A stretch of DNA of 24,431 bases from Polysphondylium violaceum. Lineage: Eukaryota > Evosea > Eumycetozoa > Dictyosteliales > Dictyosteliaceae. The stretch covers positions 1 through 24,431 of the forward strand of contig AJWJ01000359.1 of the NCBI GenBank assembly GCA_000277445.1. The letters run 5' to 3'. Positions 1 through 10,700 of this stretch are shown here, piece after piece (positions within the stretch are counted from its first letter, which is position 1; each line of letters opens with the position of its first letter). A program made the translations under genes and the position numbers. The notes below the pieces were generated by a model. It saw only the letters and a list, made by a program, of their open reading frames with translations. It made no database searches and had not been told where the DNA came from.

Positions 1-81
1 GAAAAAAAAAAAAAAGTCGCAAAGGCAGATTTTTTGAAAAAGCCATTTTTTGGATGTAATCTTTTCAAAGGAAAAATTATT
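1..81. other. 3' flank of the Roco kinase gene
   Basis: A/T-rich sequence with A runs just past the minus-strand stop at 82-84. No AATAAA is seen here on the minus strand, so the polyadenylation site may lie outside the window. No coding signal. Confidence 0.6.
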
Positions 82-3000
82 TTATTTTTTAGATGATGAA
101 GAGGATTGAGAAGAAGGTGATGATCCAAATTTATCAAATACAAAGGAAACAGTTCTTCTTGCTTGACCTCGGAGAGTTGATGAATGAGTTGGTGAGGATG
201 ACAATGGTGGTGATGTTTCTGGTATACTTGATAAAAGAGATGATGTTGAAGCAGGTGTATATGATGATGCTGGATGATTATTATGATTTTGATTATTATT
301 GCTATTTGTAGGAGTAAGTTTAAGATCCATTGAACTATTTGTTCTTGTTCTATCATAAAAATCATGACCATTACCATTATATAAATTCCATATACAAATT
401 GAACTATCCCAACTACCAGACCAAATTTGTTTTGGAATTTGAATTTGAATCTGTTGTTGTTGTTGTTGTTGTTGATTATTATTTGTTGTTGTTGTTGATT
501 TATCTTTATCTTTAACTTTATCTTTTTCATTTGGAGATAAAGTTGCAGGAGAAGTGAAAGTTTCTTCAGGATTTAAATAAACAAAACAACTAATGGCATC
601 TGAATGTTTTCCTTGATTTTCACTTACCAAACGATAGTCTTTGATGGACCAAATCTTGATGGTTGTATCCCAACTACCAGACCAAACATAATCACCAACG
701 AGAATTAAATCAAAGATTCTACTTTTGTGAGCTTCAATTGATTCCAAGAGTTGACCAGATTGAATACTCCAAATTTTGATCATACCATCAGATGAGCTCG
801 ACCAAATGGTTCCTTCAACTTCAATCATACAATGGATGGCTTTGTCATGAGCATTCAACATTTGAACGACTCTTTGAGAATTTACATCAATACGAGCAAT
901 TTGATTGTTTAGTGCTGCCCAAACTTCAGAGTTTTCACCACGACGTAGTAGACATTCAACGGGACCAGTCTTTAATTGAATCTTGCCCTTGTATTTAACT
1001 TTTTTCTTTAAATCAAATACATGGACACAATTGACAATGGAGCCAACCCACATTGTATGACCTACACGAGTAAAGCAAGTTGGACTATATCCAGTCAATG
1101 TCTTTATAAGACTAAAGTTATCGGCACTCCAAATCGATATAGAACCATCAACGGATCCACTCCACACTTGATTGTTCATATAGTTGTAGAGACAAACGAT
1201 TCTCTTTGTGTGAGCATTGAAAGACTTGACCTTTTCCGAATTGTCTGCTCGCCAGATAGACATGACTCCGGAGCCGGTTCCCACCCAAACATGATTTCCT
1301 ACTCTTTGCAAACATTGAATGGTGCCCTCATTTGGTAAAAGCTCTTTGGTGAATTCATTGTAAAATGGTTGCACTGAAATTGAGTTTCTCTTGTTCATAT
1401 ACAACACCTTTTTGGGAGTTGAGGGGGCGCTATTACTATTGTTGATTAAATCTAGATTTCTAAATTCCAACTCCAATTCAGATTTACTTGGGGCCAACGA
1501 TCTTTGTGATGAAGACTCATCGATACCATAGCTACTGATACTATCGTCTGTTTTTGATCTTTTCAACGATTCCATTTCATCGGTGGCAGTGTTGGTGGTA
1601 GTGGTGGTTGTAGTATGACCATTGCTTTCTTGAGATTGTTGTCTTTTCAATGAAGACGAGCCGCCATTTTCAACACCATCGTCAATCATACTTGTACCAT
1701 GAGTGTCGATGCTAATTTCACTCGAGGTGCTTGGATTCTTTCTATGACGAATACCATTCAACGAGCTATTGAGTGACTTTCTCTTTTCGTGGTGATTGGA
1801 GGGCTCGTAGAGAGGGAGATCGGGGAACATGGTCTCTATGATATTCAAAATTCTATCTTCAATCTCTGAAAACTTGGGACGCTCATTGGGATTGTTTTGC
1901 CAGCAATCTTGAATGAGTTGGGCATAGAGTAAATGGCAATCTGATGGGATATCGGGTCTCTCGCCAGCAATGACCTTTTCTTCAATCAATGTCATAAAAG
2001 TGTATTGACCAAAGTAATCTTTTCTCGTCAACAATTCCCACAAAATGACACCAAAAGCATACACATCACTTTGGGTAGAGTATTCCTTGGTTTTGCTGAG
2101 AATCTCGGGTGCGAGCCATAAAGGATTCTCTACACCACGATTGGTGATTGTGTGTTGTAAACCAGAGAGACCAAAATCAACAACCTTGGCAATGGTTGCA
2201 CTCGACTCGTCCAACGAGGCCAACAAAATATTGGGTGACTTTAAATCCCTATGAATGATGGGTGGCGTGGAACTGTGAAGAAAAGCCATACCACTACTGA
2301 TGTCCAAGGCAACCTTGAGTCTAAATATCCAACCCATCTCATTGCTCGAGTCGCCATGAAGAAAACTATAGAGATTTCCGTGTGGGAGATATTCGGTCAC
2401 AATGCAGAGGGGATCCAAACAGAGACCACGAAGTTGTACAATATTTGGGTGCTCCAGGTCACTCATGATCCAGCATTCTCTTCTAAATTCCTTGAATGCC
2501 TTGGAGAGTGAGATATCGTTGATTTCAATGGGACAGTCGGGATCATTGTCATTCTCGATGGTCTTTAGTCTTTTCACGGCTACGACTTGGCCTTTCCAAA
2601 TGGCACGATACACCAAAGCAGCACCACCCTCGCCAATAAGACCGTCCATTTGGAGTTCTTCAAATGGGATCTTGGCACCAGTGAAATTGGACATGACGAG
2701 ATCGGGAACCAAGAGGTCGGTACGGACATTATACACGCCTTGACATTTCAAATAACCAGTACCCTTGACAGCGGCATTCTCACACACCTCCAAGGGGAAC
2801 TTGTAGGGATGATGGTTGGTCTTTAGCTGGAGACAATGTACACAGGGTATATAGATTTGAGTGGGCAATTGGAAACTGTCGTCCAAGAGGGATTGGATGG
2901 TTTCGATTACATCTCTAGAGAGGGTAGCCGAGTTCATGCCCCTCACCATAAATGTCAATGATTTCTTTGTGTGATTGAGCTCCAAGAGTATCTGTTCTTG

Positions 3001-6000
3001 ATCGTGATGAAGCAACATACCATTCTTCCAGTAGCATTTGACCTCTGTACGGGCAAAGTTTAAGATTCTCACCATCAAACGAGAAAAGAAACCGTTAGGA
3101 ATAAATTCAAATTGATAAATTCTGCCAAACTGTTGCACATGGGGGTCATAGGGTGGCCACATGGTAGCAAACGCAGCGGGACGTTCATTAGAGAGCAACG
3201 AGGGGATCAAACTCATGCCATTCTCAAAGCCCGAGTCTTGAGACACGTTAAAAGAGATTTCAAACTTTTCCAACAAGCTGATTAAATGGGGATGGAGGTG
3301 ATTGGGGTATTGAGGGGGTCTCCAAATCTGTTTGAGACTCTTGTGCATGAGAATACCGTCTTTGGCATAGCTGTGTTTGGTGGTGATGATACTAGACAAC
3401 ATGGTTGTGATCCATTGGGGATCGAGAATGACAAATTGTTTGAGTCCTGGCTCTTTGGGGAAATAGACGAGACTACCCAACTGATTGAGAAACATGGTGG
3501 CACGCAAGAGTTCTGCTTCGTCGGTAATGGTACAAATACTACCCAATTGAATAAACTCAGACCAGGGGATGGTGGGAATGACACGTTTCTTGGTCTCCTC
3601 TTTGACAAGGTTCTCAAGCAACATGTAGCTACGAGGCAAGCTCTCGCCCATGGTGGGTTGAGAGGTGACGACACTTTCCAAGGTTTCACGAAGACTTGGA
3701 ATGCCTTTGCCTGAGGTGCAACTGACCAACTTGATTGCCTTTATATTTGGAAAACGAGTGCAATACTTTTCCTTCATTTTCTTTTTCAATGGCTTGGCAT
3801 TGTTTCGATTGACATCGTCCAAATGGGTGCCAACAATGATAATGGGTGCATCTTTGGCACGTGTGCTAATCGACTGTAACCAAAACTCTACTCTGCTCTC
3901 TTCCTCAGCCAAACAGAGATTCCATGCTACGATATACACTGAACGTTCGGATAAAAAGAATTGATGGGTGGTGTAGTAGATCTCTTGACCGGCAAAATCC
4001 CATATACTCAATGTCACGTCTTGCTTCTTTTTGATGGTTCTGTTGTTTTCCTCTTCCTTTTCTTCAAATTGACCAGAGAATACCCAATTGTCGATAGAGA
4101 TACCATCGGTAGAGATGTTGGGGCCTAGTGCGGCCTTTTTCTTTTTCTCTCGAAGAGTCTTTAAAAGGGTAGTCTTTCCGACATTTTCTTGACCGACAAT
4201 CATAAGCTTCATCTTGTAGCACTGTTCTTGGCCCTTGATAAGATCCTTGAGATAGAGAAGCATGGGCTTCAATCCCTGTACCTGGATCTCGGGTGGAGGA
4301 GTCTTTATGCGATTTCCATCCAACTTGAGACTGGTGAGATTGGTTAGCAAGCCCATAGTGGGTCTGAGGGCAGTCAAATTGTTGTTCATCAAATTGACTG
4401 ACACCAAATTTGACATTTGACCAATACTGGCAGGCAGCGACTCTAATTTGTTTTGTTTCAAGTTTAAATCAGACAAATAGATCAACTGAGAGATGGTGTT
4501 TGGCAAGAATGTCAATTGATTACCCTCCATGCTCAATTTCTTGAGCGAGGCCAACGAACACAACTCTTCAGGGAATTCAGTGAATTGATTGAAATTGAGT
4601 GACAACTCTTCCACACATTGCAATTGAGCAAACGAGGAGGGAACGCTGTTGAGATTGTTAAAGTCTAAATACAATTTCACCAAACTCTTTAAATCGCCAA
4701 ACTCTTTGGTCAGACTACCCAAACGTGAGTGATTGAGATTCAAAAGCTTGAGTTTATCCAAATTGGTTGGAACACTGGTTGGCGAAGAAGATTGAGAGAA
4801 ATCACAATCTGATATATCCAACTCGACCAAACCATGCAATTGTGCAATGACATCGGGTATGGAAACAAACTTGTTGTTTCGAATATTGAGACTAGTCAAA
4901 TTTTTGAATCTGGCCAACTCGTGGGGTAAATCGGCAAATTGGTTGGTCGAGAGATTGAGTTCTCTGAGATTGACGAGTTTGTCTGAGATCAAACACATAG
5001 AGTCATATGGTACATTTGAAATACAATTGTCTTCAAGAGAGAGCTTTTCCAAGTTGATCAAGGACGATAGTTTTACAGAGAAATGATTTAAATTGTTTTT
5101 GGCCAAAGTGAGCTCTCTGAGATTGCTAATGTGGTACAATGCCGAGTCTGAGGGTAAATAGTACAACTTGAGACCCGAGAGATCGAGAAACTCAAACGTT
5201 GGGATGGCCGAAGACGATACACCAGCCGATAGCTGTGGTGTAGTGGCTCGGATACGTTCTTCCAACTGTTCAATGGCCAACGAGGATTTGAAACAATATC
5301 GATAGAAATACTCATTCCACATGGTGTCTTGGTAGATTCGTTGACACTTGAGGTGTTGGATGGCGGGCAATGGGAATGTGACCTTGCTGTAGGGATTCAT
5401 AAATCTGTCAAAATGTTGCTCCACATAGGACCAAAACGACTTTGTTCCGCTATAGATATTGTTTTCGGTACGTTCTTTGATGTTGTTGCAGAGAAAAGTA
5501 CCAAATCGTGAACTAAAGATATTGTCGAGGATGGTGATCAAGTAGAGCTCGTTAAACTGAAAGCTGGTGGGAAACTCTTTCCAGATTTGCCACACGATAA
5601 AGATAAACTGCATAAAGATGGGCGAAAAGTTGTCAAACTTTTGGTCATAGTTGGAACGCTTGGCAAATTGATGACCATAGCATATCCACTCCTTTTCAAT
5701 GAGCACTCGAAAACCGTCAATGGTTCTGTAGTAGGGGTCCAAAAGGATTTGTGCAATACTCGATATTTGTGCATCAATGTCGGGGTCGCCGCAGTGTTGG
5801 ATCAGCACCGAACGGCCCTGATCAATGGCTGTGGCGATACTGATGGCGGCCGACAACAGGGTCTTTAGTGGGTCCAACCAATTGAAACGAATGGTTTCCG
5901 ACCATTGTGCATCGGGATTAGTGAGATGGAGATGCATCAACTTGTTGTATCTCTCTTTAGTTTTGGCAGTGTTGGCCAATTCTAAAAACTCTATTTGACA

Positions 6001-8761
6001 GCCAATCATGGTGGAGGCATAGGCTGCGTTTGGACCAGTGTCAAAGACGGTCAACATATTACTGCTCTTTATATCCAATATTGTCTTTAGGAAATCAATG
6101 TCCTCTTGACACACTTGGGGTATGGCTGATGAAGAAATCGAGGAGTGTATTCTTGGTGTGTTGGTTGAGGTGGGTGACATGGCACTATGGTTTTGAGTGG
6201 GCGACAACATAAATGATGCACTCTTGTAAGACGATGATGGTGTGTTTATTGGATTCAAACCAAATCCACCTCCAACGATATTACTAGTGCTAGTGTTGTT
6301 GATACTATTGCTATTGAGCACATTGTTGCCACTATTGTAACCTAAACTACCACTACTGTTGCTTTGATTTGGATGACTGTTATTGCCGCCACTGTTTGAC
6401 TCTTCAGGACCTGCAGCTCTAATGATACTTGATTTTTGATTAGGATGATTCCAACTCAACACGGGGAATCTAAAACTACGGTAATAGGCCGAAGTGACGA
6501 CAATGTTGTCATTGACAAGCTTGGGTACGACAGACCACGATGGATAAGAGTCACAGACCTTTAGATTACTATTTACATTGCAGATTCTCCAGTGATCCCA
6601 CGAGATGCCCTGTCTATTAAACTCTTTTAACAAGAGACTCTCTGAAAAGTTTTCAGTGTGGGCTAGATTCTTTTCATTGAATTGAAAGGCAAATGTTTGT
6701 TGAGGTGATGAACTATATTGTTTTAAACTTTCTAATATCTCTTTAAACTTGTAAAGAAAAGGTGAATTGATGGGGAACCCAATTACTTTACATCTAAAAT
6801 CCTTGCAATATATCTTGAACGACTCGTAGAGTGTACCTGTCTTTAATGGCTTCCATTTGTAAATCATTGACAATGGGATCTCTGAATTATCAGATGTTGA
6901 TAATTTAGTGAGATTAGTCAATGCCGCCAATGACAATGACGACACTGATTGTGTCATACCTGTGCCACCACTTGATGATCCCAATGGTGGTGATGTTGAT
7001 GTTGATGTCGATGGTGGTGGCATTCCTCCACTATGATTCATTGTTGTGGTTGTGGTGGTTGGTGTATAATATGATCCCGAATGATTTGGTGTATTACTCG
7101 TAGATGATGTAAAAGATGTATAAGATTGTGATGGTGATAATAATAGTGAAGACAATGATGTTGATGACGATGAATTTGGTATCATTGAATCTCTTTTTGC
7201 TGAATTTACAAATAAAACTCTATAGTTTGTGACCCAAATCTCACCCAAACTTGCTTTTAGTGGTGGAAAGTTACTCTTATCAATACAATATATATTTTCA
7301 GATGAAAACAATACTCTCTCACCTTCCAATTGTGATACTTTTAATGGTGAAAACTAATAGTAGTCGTAATTATATTAATAATGTGCACATATATACTCGC
7401 TAGCGATAACAACACTACTACAACTACAACTACTTACCAATAGATATAAAGGTAGATTTTGAATTAAATCCACTGCTACTTTTTTACAAATGTTATTTTC
7501 ATTTGGACTCAGTGTTCTCGATGAATCTTTACTGTTTTCTCTATTATGTGATCTACCAATTGTATTATTTGCTGATAGATTGTTGTTGTTATTGTTACTA
7601 GTTAATGAAGGTGAGGGAGGGGTTTGAGTTGTCGATGAAAATGATGGAGTTGGTGGTGGACTGATATTTATATTACTGCTACTCACATTGGATGATGACA
7701 TCAATGGAGAGGTGGTGTGTGCCAAGGGCTTAAAACTATTGTTTAGGTTATTGACGAGCTGTTGCTGTTGTTGTGGCGGAGTTGTAGAGGATGGAGCAGC
7801 CTCGACAGATCCAATGATAAATGGTGCAATAATGGATGATATGGTATCGAGTAGATTGGGATCCTTGCATGTAAGACTCGATAAAAATAACATAATGTGT
7901 TTTAAAATGATTCTACTCTTTGGTGGAATGTCGTAAAAGATAGAGGACTTGATGTCGTTGTTAGTCGATTTGAGAAATGTAGTGTACAGTGAATAAGTTA
8001 GGGATGTTTGAGAGAATGACAAATGTAGTAGATTCAGTATAAAGCTACAGAGAATCTTGGGGTTTCTGTAGGCTTGTGGGATGTCTGAATGCTCATTTTG
8101 GTTGACCAATTTAATGAGCTCTGTATACTCTATCTCTGAGCCAACATACTGAAACGACGCCAATATTTCATCTACGTCTTTGGCCGATTGAAAGTGTTGG
8201 GTTAGATACTCGATCGCCTTGAACAACACCAAAGGATCGTCTATTTGATTCTCAACCTCTGATATCTCTGGCTGTGTCTTTTCCTCTCCCAACTTCATCT
8301 CCAATGTCGACATTGAAAACAGTGTCTTAAAGATACTGTCTGGTTTCTTTTTCGATGTTAATTTAGCATTGGATGGATGCACTTTTTTAGGTCTTTTTTT
8401 AAATACCAATTCATCCTATATATGTTATGTATGTCTGTTTAGTGTATGTTGCAATATGTATGAAAAATGACAGCACACGACTTATATCATGATGATGTGG
8501 TTAACTTACATTATTCTTAATATTATAATTTGCAATTGATTTATTCAAGTCTGAAAGTACTTGAAATGGAACAGTAGACTTTGGTGTATTTAATAATAGC
8601 TGATATTGCAAGGGATCAACCTCACTTGATCTGCCAAATTTATCTAATAAAAGTTTAGAAAACTCTCCAATCTTTGTTGCTGGATCAATTCTAACAATCT
8701 TTTTAGTGACATTTGTTCCTTCTGGATGATGGAATTCTATTGATAAATTCAACACATCCAT
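82..8761 (-). CDS. pats1: Pats1-like Roco family protein kinase (three exons)
   Basis: Multidomain Roco signalling protein, probably cytosolic or membrane-recruited. Exons on the minus strand are 8761-8510, 8415-7438 and 7353-82. Both introns (94 and 84 bases) have GTAAGT donors, TAG acceptors and phase 0, giving about 2,833 residues. The start is ATG at 8761. The TTG at 7329 that opens the longest frame is internal. Domains in order: ubiquitin/RA-like 1-80; RhoGAP-like about 150-260; PH-GRAM from 419, split by a Ser/Thr insert; myotubularin-like about 640-1080; leucine-rich repeats about 1130-1420; Roc with P-loop GQENVGKT at 1464, DFAGQE and THLD; COR; TKL kinase with VAVK Lys about 2004, HRD Asp 2113 and DFG 2136; WD40 repeats about 2415-2740. 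This is the order known for Dictyostelium Pats1, a cytokinesis-linked Roco protein; that assignment is from memory. The kinase keeps its catalytic residues. The myotubularin and RhoGAP parts look inactive. Confidence 0.9.
7354..7437 (-). other. Intron 2 of the Roco kinase gene
   Basis: Minus-strand donor GTAAGT follows a TTG codon, and the acceptor is TACTATTAG before TTTTCACC. It is phase 0 and 84 bases long. It joins the RhoGAP-like region to FSPLKVSQLEGERV, the start of the GRAM domain. The TAG of the acceptor is the only in-frame stop between the two long open frames. Confidence 0.82.
8416..8509 (-). other. Intron 1 of the Roco kinase gene
   Basis: Minus-strand donor GTAAGT follows codon 84, and the acceptor is ATATAG before GATGAATTG. 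It is phase 0, 94 bases long and A/T-rich. Splicing joins residues ending NIKNN to DELVFKKRPKK. Without it the first exon reads only two more codons before a stop. Confidence 0.8.
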
Positions 8762-9790
8762 TATTATGTACTAATACTATTACTATTACTATTAAAACTT
8801 TTATACTACTACTCTAAGCTTGCAATCTATAAATCCAATACTCTGCTGTGCTGTGTATATCTATCTATATCTGTTTGCAATGAAATAGCGGTGAGTGCGT
8901 CTACTTTTTCTTTTTCATCAATTGTAATGTATGTGCGATGGTGGAGTGAGGAGTGAAAAAAAAAAAATGCGTATTTTGATAGAAGAAAAAACAAAAAAAA
9001 ATAAAAAAAAATAAAAAAATAAAAAGGAAATAATATGTTGCTATATTGTTTAAATGTATATATATATGTATGTATCGTCTGTTGTATTTCCACCCAAAGA
9101 AAAGATTCTCTTCCTACTCTTTAAAAGTAAAAATTAAATTTAATTTTAAAAAACTAGTAAACAGTGGGTGTGTGTGAGTGTGTTTTAAATAAATAAACTT
9201 AAACTTTAGTGGGTGTGTGTGTGTTGTCTGGATATCAAATTGTTTGTCTGTCCTTAAATAATTCTCTTCTTTCTTTCCTTTCTGTATATATTTGTTTGTC
9301 CCTCCTACAACAATAGAAAAAAAATCAGATTTGAAAAAAAAATTAAAAAAATTTTTTACCGTTTTTTTTTACCGCATGGAATGTGGTGTGTTTTTTCAAT
9401 GGCAAGCCCTCACCCCCACCTTTCTTTGATTGATGATTTTATTGGGTAATTTTGTCCATGTGCACCCTCAATAATCACACACATAAATACATATGACAAT
9501 GATGGTGGTCTATAATATATGATTATATCATTATATGAAGGGTATATTTAAAATAAAAATATGCTTTTAATGACCTCACTACTCTGTTTGGGGATGATCT
9601 TTTTTAGGGCAAAACACTCCCTCTCGGTGTCAAAGTGATTATCATAAAATTAAATTATTCAAAAATTTTTTATTCTATTCTATTACTTTTGTGTGTGTAA
9701 ATATTGCAATCTTACAATCATATTGAAGTGCTATGATCATATGAACAATGCACCAAAACAGATAATGTCTTATTCTTTTTTTTTTTTTTT
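8762..9790. other. 5' flank of the Roco gene; no gene seen
   Basis: About 1 kb of A/T-rich DNA with A runs near 8960-9030, TG-rich stretches, and T-rich blocks. Open frames here are short and low in complexity and I do not accept them as coding. The segment 9380-9640 is somewhat richer in G+C (CACCCCCACC, CTCCCTCTCGGTGTC) but shows no convincing frame, so it may be regulatory. Confidence 0.5.
9160..9225. promoter_or_regulatory. Paired G/T-rich elements upstream of the Roco gene
   Basis: AGTGGGTGTGTGTG occurs at about 9163-9176 and again at about 9209-9222, roughly 45 bases apart and about 0.4 kb upstream of the Roco start codon. Alternating G/T motifs of this type resemble the G-box sites bound by the Dictyostelium factor GBF. 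Function is inferred from resemblance only, since TG-rich tracts are common in this DNA. Confidence 0.25.
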
Positions 9791-9991
9791 TTCTATTTTA
9801 GGTCATGACTAAAACCAGGATCAGTGTTATTATAACCCTCACTCTGACTGGAGGCCAAAAATAAATAAAATCAATTAATTTTATTTTTATTGAAGTAAAG
9901 TGTGAAAATGATGTTCCTTTGATAAAAACACAAATCAAATTGCCGAAACGATTTTTTTTTTTTTTAAAAAAAAAAAGGGCAACACAAATAC

Positions 9992-10364
9992 AGAGAGTGT
10001 CCAAGTGATCAAGGCCACATTGCATGGATAGAAAGAGTACATAACATAAATAAAAATACACAACAAAATCAATAATATAAATTGAATCAATCCAATGGGA
10101 AACATCCATTTACCTAAAAAGTAAATAAAATAAAATTCTATCGATGAATTATAAAATTTATTATTTATTGGGCACACAAACCATATTGAAGTTGGTGAAG
10201 TAAAAGCTTGATTGAAGGATAAGGGTCTTTTCTCATCATTTGATTCGTTTGGAAATCTCACGAAAAAAATTTAAAAATAAAAAAATTTTAAAAAAAAAAA
10301 AGTTAAAATATCTTTGGGTCCCTTGAAAAAATCTTTATTTTTTTTTACCTTTCTTTTTCAACAT
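9992..10364 (-). CDS. Tentative small multi-exon membrane-protein gene (3' end unresolved)
   Basis: This minus-strand interval is richer in G+C than its surroundings and carries splice-like sites with compatible phases. A model: exon 10364-10349 (ATG, MLKKK), donor GTAAAA; exon 10256-10182, donor GTTTGT; exon 10113-9992, donor GTATTT. All joins are phase 1 until the last exon, which ends in phase 0. The third exon encodes one strongly hydrophobic segment (GKWMFPIGLIQFILLIL and on), a likely transmembrane helix, then a Cys-containing tail. The terminal exon is not settled. One choice after acceptor CAAAG stops quickly. Another candidate, ending SEGYNNTDPGFSHDLK before TAG near 9799, does not fit the phase. 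A different frame of the second exon, starting with GTG, reads plausibly too but cannot be spliced without a stop. I do not recognise the family. Confidence 0.3.
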
Positions 10365-10439
10365 CCCCTCTTTTTCACCTTATTTTGTGTTGACGATTTT
10401 TATTTGTAGATAGATAAATAGATTTAGCTAGAGCTTAAG

Positions 10440-10500
10440 TTTATATTTTAGTGAATTCTTTCATAGCCTATTCATATTTTTTTTTTTTTTTTTTTTCCTC
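10440..10500 (+). promoter_or_regulatory. TATA plus oligo-dT core promoter
   Basis: TTATATTTTA at about 10440-10449 is followed by an uninterrupted run of about 18 T at about 10479-10496 and then CCTCAATAC. A TATA-like box with an oligo-dT run next to the start site is the usual dictyostelid core promoter. It points to a plus-strand transcript starting near 10500. Confidence 0.5.
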
Positions 10501-10700
10501 AATACTTTTTTATTTTTCAAGGGTTTAATCAAAAACATCCAAGATTTCAACAAAAAAAGATCAATCGAAAACAACAAAGATGTAAGTGTACTGTTGTTTT
10601 ATTATTAGTTTAATTGTTTGCTATTTTTGTATCACATGGAAATTGTTTCATTGATCTCAATCTTTATTTTGTGATTTTTTTATAAAAATTATTGTTGTAG
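10501..10700 (+). ncRNA. Spliced leader exon and intron of an unknown plus-strand transcript
   Basis: A/C-rich 5'-UTR-like sequence (GATCAATCGAAAACAACAAAG) ends at 10581 with a consensus donor GTAAGTG at 10582. The T-rich intron ends in TTGTTGTAG at 10700 (119 bases). The next exon opens with ATGGGTAAATTTCGCCGC but stays open for only 24 codons. This could be a 5' UTR of a gene whose coding exons I cannot find, a leader of the RGS gene 3.2 kb downstream, or a non-coding RNA. The ATG that overlaps the donor would be followed at once by TAA if unspliced. Confidence 0.35.

Noticed and set aside
3282-3714. Overlapping frames of 135 and 142 residues inside the Roco gene
   Set aside because: They are shadows of the COR/Roc coding sequence in other frames.
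7327-7329. TTG at 7329 as start of the Roco kinase
   Set aside because: The frame continues upstream with eight coding codons to a TAG that is part of a splice acceptor, and the upstream exons supply RhoGAP-like and N-terminal segments in phase.
9935-10261. A 108-residue minus-strand frame read straight through
   Set aside because: It begins with GTG and crosses two probable introns and a homopolymer run. Only parts are likely to be coding.
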